Below are positions 8,901 through 15,126 of a stretch of 64,000 nucleotides of DNA, piece after piece (positions within the stretch are counted from its first letter, which is position 1; every line of letters begins with the position of its first letter). Source of the stretch: an uncultured Selenomonadaceae bacterium (GTDB lineage: Bacteria; Bacillota; Negativicutes; Selenomonadales; Selenomonadaceae). A program made the position numbers and the translations under genes. The DNA is taken from contig CACYXR010000002.1 in assembly GCA_902778455.1 (NCBI GenBank), positions 62,001 to 126,000 of the forward strand, in the 5' to 3' direction. The notes beneath the pieces are model-generated. The model saw only the letters and a program-made list of their open reading frames with translations. It did not search any database and was not told where the DNA came from.

Positions 8901-10237
8901 CGCGTATCCGTGTCCGTTCGCTGATGGCGGCGCTTGCCCGAAGGGAAAGTGTGCCATACGAGCCGATGCAGCGGAAAGACCGGCCGCATTTTACGAAGGC
9001 GTGCAAAGAAATGCATACGATTCTTGCACCTCAGATGTCCCCGATTCACTTTGAACTGTTGGAATCAGTATTTCGGGCTTACGGCTATCGTCTTGTGATT
9101 CCGAAAACGATGGATCGTCAGGCGATTGACGTCGGTCTATGTTATGTGAACAACGATATGTGCTATCCGGCGATTGTCGTTATCGGACAAATGCTTTCCG
9201 TGCTCCGTTCCGGAGTCTGCGATCCGGACAAGACGTCGATTATGTTGTTCCAGACGTGCGGTGCGTGCCGTGCGACGAACTATTTGAACCTGATGCGTGC
9301 TGCGTTGAAAGATGCCGGATTCGGGCAGGTGCCCGCTTTTGCTTTCATGGGACGCGAAAGCGAAACGGACGATTTTGTCATGACTCGGAGCTGTTATACG
9401 GATATTGTCAAGGCGGTCGTCTATGGCGATTTGTTGATGCGCGTGAAGAATCGCGTAAAGCCGTATGAGATTGAACCGGGTTCGACGGAACGGCTCTATC
9501 GGGCGTGGATGAAGCGCGTCAAGGCAGAGCTCTCCGACGGCAACTATTTCAAATATCGGCGAAATCTTCGGCAGATTGTCCATGATTTCGATATCCTGCC
9601 CATCGAAGAGACGCTTTGGAAGCCGAAGGTCGGTATTGTCGGCGAAATTCTCGTCAAATATCATCCGGTGGCGAACAATCAATTGGAAGAGCTTTTGTTC
9701 GACGAGGGCGCGGAAGTCGTCATGCCGGATCTCTTGAATTTCATGGAGTACATGGCTTATGACGATATTGTAAAGCGCAAGCTTTTGGCGGGGGGGCGTA
9801 TGGATCGCTGGAAGGCGGAACTTTCTATCCAAATGCTGGAATTATTCCGGCATCCGATGGCGGACGCGCTGAAAAAAAGCCGTCGCTTCGAGCCGCCGTC
9901 AACCATCAAGGAACTGGCGGAGTTGGCAAGCCGTCAGGTGTCTTTGGGCAATATGGCGGGCGAGGGGTGGTTCCTGACCGGTGAAATGATGGAACTGGCT
10001 GAACGCGGTGTGCCGAATATTGTATGCCTTCAGCCTTTCGGTTGCCTGCCGAACCATATCACGGGCAAGGGCGTCATGCACGCGCTCCGCGAGCGTTATC
10101 CGGACAGCAATATCATAGCACTGGACTGCGATGCGGGCGCAAGCGAAGTCAACCAAGTCAACCGCATCAAGCTGATGCTTTCTGTTGCACGGGAAAAAGC
10201 GCCGGATAAGATGGATATAACAAATACTGCAGGGTAA
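5996..10237 (+). CDS. Double 2-hydroxyacyl-CoA dehydratase activase-type protein (BcrA/BadF/HgdC family fused to DUF2229)
   Basis: This 1413-residue cytoplasmic protein carries two ASKHA ATPase domains of the dehydratase-activator type in tandem: one begins with VGIDIGSTTIKVVV near residue 7, the other with LGIDAGSTTTKLAV near 320. Each keeps the two Cys positions that hold the dimer-interface [4Fe-4S] cluster in HgdC-type activators (CAGGTGSF with SRCGVF; CSAGCGSF with TRCTVF). A CKGCGNQC...NRCERG metal-binding segment follows near 603-630, then DUF2229 and a C-terminal region like the HgdB-type dehydratase subunits. Such proteins are widespread in anaerobic Firmicutes with no settled substrate; ATP-driven electron transfer to a low-potential centre is the family mechanism, its application here is inference. 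Start is TTG after GCAGGGAG. It is monocistronic. Confidence 0.88.
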   Translation: MASALSVGIDIGSTTIKVVVLNQAKEIIYKKYARHFSEISKALHENLSALRDVVGSRRFSFALTGSAGMGVAQRVGLPFVQEVIACASAVKSLIPQTDTAVELGGEDAKITYFGGASEQRMNGVCAGGTGSFIDHMAALLSTDALGLNALAEKGRQIYTIASRCGVFAKTDIQALINDGVEKADIALSIFQAVVNQTIGNLAQGRPISGHIAFLGGPLYFLSELRKRFIETLKLTPDEVMPVKDGCYFVAMGAALSEDGEDMDFCRLAKSIECAREDAAMQTRSSTFVLFRDAKEYENFRNRHDKDRVPRGELSSYLGPLYLGIDAGSTTTKLAVIGKDKELLYTAYGSNEGLPLQTVIKELRAFYAEMRPGQYIASVMTTGYGEGIVKAAIHADGGEVETFAHLHAAQEFCPEVSFVLDIGGQDMKCFFVHQGSIGNITLNEACSAGCGSFIQNFAQGLSMTTEEFAAKAIDSREPVDLGTRCTVFMNSRVKQAQKEGAPVSDISAGIAISVIKNALFKVMQLRDVKSLGEHIVVQGGTFYNDAVLRALEVLLQRDVIRPDIAGVMGAYGAAILALESGVEKSSVLSADALDAFSVETNSYRCKGCGNQCLITASTFSDGGKYFSGNRCERGIGKQRSESKVPSIYQYKYDRLFNYYQPLENAKRGKIGIPRVLNMYEDYPFWFTFFTKLGYEVVLSGKTSVRTYYRGMATVPSDSLCYPAKLVHGHIVDLVERGVPKIFYPCIPYNMEDKAHPSDDHYSCPVVASYAENIRGNMDVLREKGIRFMQPFLPIYDEKRMVERLTEELAEEHLGKDEIAEAVKAAYAELAHYKEDVRTYGKQILELVEREHLPAILLAGRPYHIDPEINHGIPEMIQSYGLPVLSEDMVYRLPVESDDTLGIVNQWSYHARLYHAASFAASHDNIALIQFSSFGCGLDAITTGQVKEILEAHHRLYTMIKLDEVSNLGAARIRVRSLMAALARRESVPYEPMQRKDRPHFTKACKEMHTILAPQMSPIHFELLESVFRAYGYRLVIPKTMDRQAIDVGLCYVNNDMCYPAIVVIGQMLSVLRSGVCDPDKTSIMLFQTCGACRATNYLNLMRAALKDAGFGQVPAFAFMGRESETDDFVMTRSCYTDIVKAVVYGDLLMRVKNRVKPYEIEPGSTERLYRAWMKRVKAELSDGNYFKYRRNLRQIVHDFDILPIEETLWKPKVGIVGEILVKYHPVANNQLEELLFDEGAEVVMPDLLNFMEYMAYDDIVKRKLLAGGRMDRWKAELSIQMLELFRHPMADALKKSRRFEPPSTIKELAELASRQVSLGNMAGEGWFLTGEMMELAERGVPNIVCLQPFGCLPNHITGKGVMHALRERYPDSNIIALDCDAGASEVNQVNRIKLMLSVAREKAPDKMDITNTAG

Positions 10238-10289
10238 TCATAAATAATAGCCGTTTGCTATGACAGCTTTAGGGAAAGACAAATAAAAT

Positions 10290-10326
10290 GAAGGCGCACG
10301 GGATAAATTTCTCGTGCGCCTTCGTT
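10290..10326. terminator. Bidirectional terminator between the activase gene and the hydG group
   Basis: GAAGGCGCACG (10290-10300) pairs perfectly with CGTGCGCCTTC (10313-10323). It separates two convergent transcription units; the T-rich tract is better on the minus strand side (ATTTTATTTG). Confidence 0.75.
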
Positions 10327-10348
10327 ATTGACCGGATGAAAATTCTTT

Positions 10349-10594
10349 TTAGGATATAATACTTTTTTCCATCATTTGATACCATTCCGACAATTTTTGT
10401 GGTGCCAATCTTCGGATTTCATTCTCGTTTTTGCCGAAAGCCCAGCGTACGCCGACGCCGCCGTGGGAGTTATCGCAACTCGAAGTCCAGCCGCCGTGGT
10501 ATGTGACGAAGAACCGTCCGTCATCAAGTTCGCCGTCATTTTTAGTATCCTCGGCGAAGCGCAGGCAGATTTCCGTGTATTCTTCGACGTTCAA
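10349..10594 (-). CDS. Small protein translationally coupled to hydG, unknown function
   Basis: This 81-residue acidic protein starts at TTG, overlapping the TGA stop of hydG by four bases (TTGA), so it is probably translated by coupling. It has no signal peptide or membrane segment. Notable features are two Trp, a GGWTSSCDNSHGGVGVRW stretch near residues 34-51 with Gly, His and one Cys, and a C-terminal helix EIRRLAPQKLSEWYQMMEK. I do not recognise the family. Its position at the end of a hydrogenase-maturation transcript suggests a role tied to HydG, but this is inference. The convincing overlap and normal codon use argue for a real gene. Confidence 0.6.
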   Translation of the reverse strand: MNVEEYTEICLRFAEDTKNDGELDDGRFFVTYHGGWTSSCDNSHGGVGVRWAFGKNENEIRRLAPQKLSEWYQMMEKSIIS

Positions 10595-12039
10595 AACCGG
10601 AAATCCCTCATGCCGTCATGAAGCTCTTTCAGGTATTCGGCTGCCTTTGCACGGACGGCGGGACTGGGAATTTCCTGAAGCTGGGCTTTAATGACCAATT
10701 CGCCTTTTTTCTGTGTTTCTTCGCTGGCGTAGTCTTCCAGATATTCCTTCAGCGTCATCAGCGCGTTAGGTAAGCAGCAATTCTTGATCTGACCGCTTTT
10801 GCAGAGAGACATGAATCGGTCGCCTGTGCGCCCCGCGCGGTAGCAAGCCGTACAAAAGCTCGGTACATACCCCAGGTCGAGAAGCCATTGAACCACCTCA
10901 TCCAACGTCCGAGTGTCGTTTACGTCGAATTGGGCAGAATTTTCCTCCGGCAGTTCCTTTGTATCGTAACCGCCGACACTGGTGCAGGAGGCGCCGGATA
11001 TTTGCGAAATGCCAAGATCGAGAACGCGTTCCCGGCTTTCCTGTGATTCCCGCGTCGAAACAATCATGCCCGTATAGGGTACGGCAATCCGGATAACTGC
11101 AACGAGTTTTGCAAAAGTATCATCGTCGATTGCGTTAGAGAATGCAGAAGGATCGATGTCGTCTGCGGGGCGGATGCGCGGCACGCTGATCGTGTGCGGA
11201 CCGACGCCGTGTACTGCTTCCAAATGCTCAGCGTGCATCAATAGCCCGACAAAATCATAGCGATAAAGGTTCAGCCCGAATAACACGCCGCAGCCCACAT
11301 CGTCGATGCCGCCTTCCATCGCACGGTCCATCGCCTCGGTATGCCAGGCATAATCGTGCTTCGGTCCGGCCGGATGCAACTTTTCATAATTATTTTTGTG
11401 GTAGGTCTCCTGAAAGAGAATATAGGTGCCAATGCCAGCTTCCTTCAGGCGGCGGTAATTTTCCACTGTCGTTGCAGCGATATTGACGTTGACGCGACGG
11501 ATGGCGCCGTTTTTGTGCTTGATGGAGTATATCGTCTTGATGCTTTCCAGCACATATTCAATCGGGTTATTTACCGGATCCTCACCGGTTTCCAACGCGA
11601 GCCTTTTATGCCCCATATCTTGGAGTGCGATTACTTCGCGGCGAATTTCATCTTGCGTCAGCTTTTTCCTTCGAATGTTTTTGTTTTTCGCATGGTAAGG
11701 GCAGTAGACGCAAGCGTTGATGCAATAGTTGGACAGGTACAGCGGTGCGAAGAGAACAATGCGCTGCCCGTATAATTCTTCTTTGATTTTCTTCGCCAGA
11801 GAAAACATTTTCTCATTAAGATCAGGCAACTCGCAGGCGAGTAATACTGCCGCTTCCCGGTGTGACAGTCCTTTGCAGTCGCCGGCACGATCGAGAAGCG
11901 ATTCGATCAAGGCACGGTTTGACTTATTTTCCTCGGCGTAGGCGAGAGTATCCATAATTTCGCCGTGATGGATGAACTCCTCGGCATGCAAGGATTTTGG
12001 ATTATATTTTATATTGTCCATGATCTCACTCCTTATCAT
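10591..12039 (-). CDS. hydG: [FeFe]-hydrogenase H-cluster radical SAM maturase HydG
   Basis: HydG cleaves tyrosine to p-cresol and dehydroglycine, giving the CO and CN ligands of the [FeFe]-hydrogenase H-cluster. The 482-residue protein has the radical SAM cluster motif CINACVYC (CX3CX2C) near residue 106, and the C-terminal auxiliary-cluster Cys set CTAC...CKSGQIKNCC near 393-421 that separates HydG from ThiH and HydE. The GDRF and RAGRTG elements between them are also typical. The regulator gene upstream overlaps its start by 14 bases. HydE, HydF and the hydrogenase are not in this window, so maturation genes are dispersed in this genome. Confidence 0.95.
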   Translation of the reverse strand: MIRSEIMDNIKYNPKSLHAEEFIHHGEIMDTLAYAEENKSNRALIESLLDRAGDCKGLSHREAAVLLACELPDLNEKMFSLAKKIKEELYGQRIVLFAPLYLSNYCINACVYCPYHAKNKNIRRKKLTQDEIRREVIALQDMGHKRLALETGEDPVNNPIEYVLESIKTIYSIKHKNGAIRRVNVNIAATTVENYRRLKEAGIGTYILFQETYHKNNYEKLHPAGPKHDYAWHTEAMDRAMEGGIDDVGCGVLFGLNLYRYDFVGLLMHAEHLEAVHGVGPHTISVPRIRPADDIDPSAFSNAIDDDTFAKLVAVIRIAVPYTGMIVSTRESQESRERVLDLGISQISGASCTSVGGYDTKELPEENSAQFDVNDTRTLDEVVQWLLDLGYVPSFCTACYRAGRTGDRFMSLCKSGQIKNCCLPNALMTLKEYLEDYASEETQKKGELVIKAQLQEIPSPAVRAKAAEYLKELHDGMRDFRF

Positions 12040-12286
12040 CCGCGATTTTCGTGTAGACCGTTTTCGTGCTGACGTCCTTTAAGGCGCCGAGTTTACCGGA
12101 AAGAGCGCTGATGACGTCCGCGGGAGCGTCGAGAACGACGCTGATGACAGAAATACCGCGTTCCTTGTATGGTACCCCCATGCGTCCGATGATGTAGTCG
12201 CCGTACTCGTGCAAAATTGCGTTCATTTTTTCGGCCGCCGAACGGTCACTGACGATAATGCCAATTAAAGCCACCCTGTTTTCCAT
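12026..12286 (-). CDS. TM1266-family putative iron-only hydrogenase system regulator
   Basis: This 86-residue protein matches the TM1266 family, ACT/NikR-C-like ferredoxin-fold proteins encoded beside [FeFe]-hydrogenase maturation genes. The N-terminal MENRVALIGIIVSD strand, the central EYGDYIIGRMGVPY block and the VVLDAPADVISALSGKLGAL helix are typical. A strong GGGGGG ribosome site precedes ATG. It overlaps hydG, so the two are co-expressed. The ligand and the regulatory mechanism of the family are not established, to my knowledge. Confidence 0.9.
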   Translation of the reverse strand: MENRVALIGIIVSDRSAAEKMNAILHEYGDYIIGRMGVPYKERGISVISVVLDAPADVISALSGKLGALKDVSTKTVYTKIADDKE

Positions 12287-12319
12287 AAAACTCCCCCCAA
12301 ATAATTAAATCAAACAGGA

Positions 12320-12404
12320 AATAAAAATCTCCCCTGCAAATACGCGGGGAGACAATAGTTTCCGATTTTCCCGCGCTCGGCGTCAGAACACCTTCCGCCT
12401 TGCT
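12320..12404 (-). promoter_or_regulatory. Structured leader with competing hairpins (candidate riboswitch or attenuator)
   Basis: Between the predicted start of transcription (about 12403) and the first gene lies a leader of about 117 bases. A small stem GGCG/CGCC (12399-12396 with 12382-12379) is followed by CGCGGG (12375-12370), which can pair with CCCGCG (12348-12343). That pairing uses three of the Cs needed for the terminator stem, so the two structures exclude each other, as in an antiterminator/terminator switch. I could not match the 5' part to a known riboswitch class by eye. Confidence 0.5.
12322..12352 (-). terminator. Leader terminator hairpin upstream of the TM1266-hydG genes
   Basis: On the minus strand TCTCCCC and GGGGAGA (12346-12352 with 12328-12334) pair and are followed by TTTTTA. 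The hairpin lies between the promoter and the first gene, so it is an attenuator rather than an operon end. Confidence 0.65.
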
Positions 12405-12410
12405 GTGAAT

Positions 12411-12439
12411 ATTATAACAGTAAACGGAGGATGTGGCAA
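12411..12439 (-). promoter_or_regulatory. Promoter of the TM1266-hydG operon
   Basis: On the minus strand TTGCCA (12439-12434), a 17-base spacer and a perfect TATAAT (12416-12411). Confidence 0.75.
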
Positions 12440-12480
12440 ATGCGGGAGCGGGCCATAGATCTTTCTCACGAATTTATCAC

Positions 12481-12530
12481 GAAAAAATAGCATGATTCCC
12501 TGAAACATAAGGAGTTCATGCTATTTTTTC
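12481..12530 (-). terminator. Terminator of the feo operon
   Basis: GAAAAAATAGCATGA (12481-12495) pairs perfectly over 15 bp with TCATGCTATTTTTTC (12516-12530). Read on the minus strand the stem ends in a T6 tract, just after the last feo gene; it is symmetrical and could act both ways. Confidence 0.85.
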
Positions 12531-12551
12531 GTAATAGTATGCACCTGATAT

Positions 12552-12704
12552 TTATTTTCCGCAATGCGGACAGCTTGCACAGCTCGTGCAGCCTGATTCC
12601 GTGCCGCAGCAATCGTGTTTGTCGTCGGCAAAATTACGGTAGATGTGGCGCGCGGCGGCAATGAGAGCGACGCCGATGACAGCGCCTAAGATATAAGTTG
12701 CCAT
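12552..12704 (-). CDS. FeoB-associated Cys-rich membrane protein
   Basis: This 50-residue protein follows feoB on the minus strand. One N-terminal membrane helix (YILGAVIGVALIAAA, residues 4-18) is followed by a basic stretch and a tail with CC, CTSCASCPHC. The helix plus Cys-rich tail is the layout of the small proteins encoded after feoB in many Firmicutes and Bacteroidetes, which may handle ferrous iron at the FeoB pore (inference). The ribosome site GAGGTG overlaps the feoB stop codon. Confidence 0.85.
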   Translation of the reverse strand: MATYILGAVIGVALIAAARHIYRNFADDKHDCCGTESGCTSCASCPHCGK

Positions 12705-12716
12705 GATGTTTTCACC

Positions 12717-14615
12717 TCAAAATCCCATCAGCCTGCCGCCTTGATAAACGAGCAGGGATACAACCCACGCAACCGCAAACATGTATGCGGCGGAAAAGCC
12801 CATCCATTTCCACGAGCCGGTTTCTTTCTTGATTGTGCCAAGCGCGGTGACGCAGGGCGTGTAAAGCTGGGAGAAGACCATGAACGCTACGGCGGACATG
12901 GTGGTGAACGCGCTCGCCATGCCGCTCTGCATCAGCGTGGCGGCAGTTTCCACTGCGTCCTCCGCCTCGGCGGAGATTTCGCCGACGCCGTAGAGGATGC
13001 CCATGGTCGAGACCACCGACTCCTTGGCGAGAATGCCTGTGATGACGGCGGCGCCCGCTTCCCAAGAATCGAATCCGTGGAAGATGAACAGCTTCGACAT
13101 ACCCGTGCCGAGAGCGGCGAGGAAGCTCTCGTTCATTTCCTCGGTCATACCGCTGGAATTGAAGTTGCCGAGGAACCAGATCAGTACGGACATCGCAAAG
13201 ATAATCGTTCCGGCCTTGATCAGATAGCCCTTGCCCTTGTCCCAGGTTTCCAGCAGGACGGTTTTCGCGTCCGGCAGGCGGTAGGGGGGAAGCTCCAGCA
13301 GGAAGGTCGAGCCTTGCTCCTGGAAGACTGTGCCGCCCAAAAGCTTTGCGGCGACAATCGCCATCACGACGCCAAGAATATACATGGCAAAGACGACGTT
13401 CGCTGCATTGTCCGGAAAGAACATTGCGGCGAACAGCGCCATGATCGGCAGCTTCGCGCCGCAGGTCAAAAATGGCGTCACAAGAATCGAGGTCATGCGG
13501 TCCTTTTCCGAATCCAACGCCCGAGCGCCCATGATAGCGGGGACAGCGCAGCCGAATCCCATCATCAGCGGCATGATGCCTTTGCCGGTCAGGCCGACGC
13601 GGCGCATGATCGGGTCGGTGATGAAGGCGACCCGTGCCATGTAGCCGGTGCCGTCAAGAAAGCTCAGGCAGAAGAACAGAACGAAAATCAGAGGAACGAA
13701 AGTCAGCACGCCGCCGACGCCGCCGATGACGCCGTCCACAATCAGCGACTGCATCCAGTCGGCGACTTCCCAGGATTCCAGCGTCTCGGTCACGGTTTCG
13801 GTCAGCGGTCCGCCGATAAAGTCGTCCAGCGCGTCAGCCATCGGCTGACCAATCCATTCAAAGGTAATCTGGAATACCGCATAGAGCATGACGAGGAACA
13901 GCGGCAACGCCGTCCAGCCGTTGGCCAGCACCGCGTCGATTTTTTCTGTAAGGTCAGAGCTGGCGCCGTCAACGGTAACGCACTCTGCAACTACATTGTC
14001 AATGAACGCATATCGTTCTTCGATTATTTTTTCTTCGAGGGCATCGGCGGCAAGTCCGGTTTCGCGGAGCTTTTCGATGCGGGCGATATGGGCAAGCACT
14101 TTTTCGCTGGGTTTGTATTTTTCCATCATCGTTGAGGTGAATACATCAAGCAATGTGTTGATACTGCTGCGGTTTCGTGCCGTCGTTTCGACCACCGGCA
14201 TTCCGAGTGCCGCGCCAAGCTTTTCCGTATCCACGCGGATGCCATGGCGTTTCGCCTCGTCCTGCATATTAAGGTCGAGCAATAACGGGATGCCCTGTTC
14301 CAAAAGCTGGATGGTCAGGTAAAGGTTGCGCTCCAAATTCGACGAGTCCAGTACGTCCACGACGAGGTCGGGCTTTTCGTTCAGCAGGTAATCAATGACG
14401 ATTTTTTCCTCTGGGGAGCGCGCGTTGACGCTGTATGTACCCGGCAGGTCGACCACCGAAATGTTCCGGCCCTGGTGAGAGAGATAGCCGATTTTTTTGT
14501 CCACGGTCACCCCCGGCCAGTTGCCGATTTTTTGCCGTGCGCCGGTCAGTTCGTTGAAAATGGTGGATTTCCCCGTATTTGGATTGCCCGTAAGGGCGAC
14601 TGCCAAAGAAGACAT
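12717..14615 (-). CDS. feoB: Ferrous iron transport protein B
   Basis: FeoB is the membrane permease for Fe2+ with a cytoplasmic G-protein domain. The G1 motif GNPNTGKS is at residues 10-17, switch I follows (GNWPGVTVDKK), G3 DLPG is at 56-59 and the NMQD G4 motif is near 118. The C-terminal two thirds contains the two GATE regions and about eight membrane helices, with GCAVPAIMGAR and FLTCGAKLPI, the conserved Cys-bearing motifs of the permease. At 632 residues it is a shorter, Firmicutes-type FeoB. It lies between feoA and the small Cys-rich gene. Confidence 0.96.
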   Translation of the reverse strand: MSSLAVALTGNPNTGKSTIFNELTGARQKIGNWPGVTVDKKIGYLSHQGRNISVVDLPGTYSVNARSPEEKIVIDYLLNEKPDLVVDVLDSSNLERNLYLTIQLLEQGIPLLLDLNMQDEAKRHGIRVDTEKLGAALGMPVVETTARNRSSINTLLDVFTSTMMEKYKPSEKVLAHIARIEKLRETGLAADALEEKIIEERYAFIDNVVAECVTVDGASSDLTEKIDAVLANGWTALPLFLVMLYAVFQITFEWIGQPMADALDDFIGGPLTETVTETLESWEVADWMQSLIVDGVIGGVGGVLTFVPLIFVLFFCLSFLDGTGYMARVAFITDPIMRRVGLTGKGIMPLMMGFGCAVPAIMGARALDSEKDRMTSILVTPFLTCGAKLPIMALFAAMFFPDNAANVVFAMYILGVVMAIVAAKLLGGTVFQEQGSTFLLELPPYRLPDAKTVLLETWDKGKGYLIKAGTIIFAMSVLIWFLGNFNSSGMTEEMNESFLAALGTGMSKLFIFHGFDSWEAGAAVITGILAKESVVSTMGILYGVGEISAEAEDAVETAATLMQSGMASAFTTMSAVAFMVFSQLYTPCVTALGTIKKETGSWKWMGFSAAYMFAVAWVVSLLVYQGGRLMGF

Positions 14616-14691
14616 GATTCGTTTCCTTTCTGTATTGAGGATAAAATTTACGATAATGGAAATTTAGATTAAAGTTTTTTCTGAATAATTA

Positions 14692-14916
14692 CTATGCGAT
14701 TGCTTCAACCTCGATCGAAGCTGCGTCGTCCCGGCGAAGCGCCAAATGATACGATCGCACGCGCAGCGCCATTGGGTCTCCGAGCGGCGCGGAGCGCAGA
14801 ACCGTCACCGCAGTGCCGGGGACAAGACCCATCGTCATCAATCGATTTTTCAAGGGCGATTCCGCGACAGAACGGATGACAAACCGCTGCCCGGACATTC
14901 CTTCCCGTAAAGTCAT
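14692..14916 (-). CDS. feoA: Ferrous iron transport protein A
   Basis: This 74-residue SH3-fold protein assists FeoB. It has the family pattern MTLREGMSGQRFVIRS...RLMTMGLVPGT, with the MGL-PG turn near residue 32, and ends EVEAIA. GAGGAGG precedes ATG. FeoA is the first gene of the feo operon, 76 bases before feoB. Confidence 0.93.
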   Translation of the reverse strand: MTLREGMSGQRFVIRSVAESPLKNRLMTMGLVPGTAVTVLRSAPLGDPMALRVRSYHLALRRDDAASIEVEAIA

Positions 14917-14945
14917 TTTGGTTCCTCCTCATCCATATGAATTTT

Positions 14946-14971
14946 ATAATCATTTTAATTTTCATTATCAA
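14946..14971. promoter_or_regulatory. Probable Fur box in front of feoA
   Basis: Read on the minus strand the sequence TGATAATGAAAATTAAAATG-ATTAT resembles the Fur consensus GATAATGATAATCATTATC. It overlaps the -10 element and predicted start of the feoA promoter, as expected for iron-dependent repression. The right half matches less well. Confidence 0.55.
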
Positions 14972-14998
14972 TATACTGCTTTTTGCAAGATTCGTCAA
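14970..14998 (-). promoter_or_regulatory. Promoter of the feo operon
   Basis: On the minus strand TTGACG (14998-14993), a 17-base spacer and TATATT (14975-14970). Confidence 0.7.
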
Positions 14999-15048
14999 GA
15001 CCGAAATTTTTCCAAAACCGGAAAAACTTCTTTGACGACCGCGTGTCG

Positions 15049-15077
15049 TTGACAGTGCGGGTGCTTTACGATATACT
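15049..15077 (+). promoter_or_regulatory. Promoter of recG
   Basis: TTGACA (15049-15054), a 17-base spacer and TATACT (15072-15077), about 50 bases before the ATG. Confidence 0.75.
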
Positions 15078-15126
15078 TGTTCGCATTGGTAATGGAAATA
15101 TTAAGGAAGCAACGTGGAGGAAGCGG

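Noticed and set aside
12741-14135. A 464-codon plus-strand frame opposite feoB
   Set aside because: It is the antisense of a highly conserved GTPase/permease; no ribosome site and no recognisable domain.
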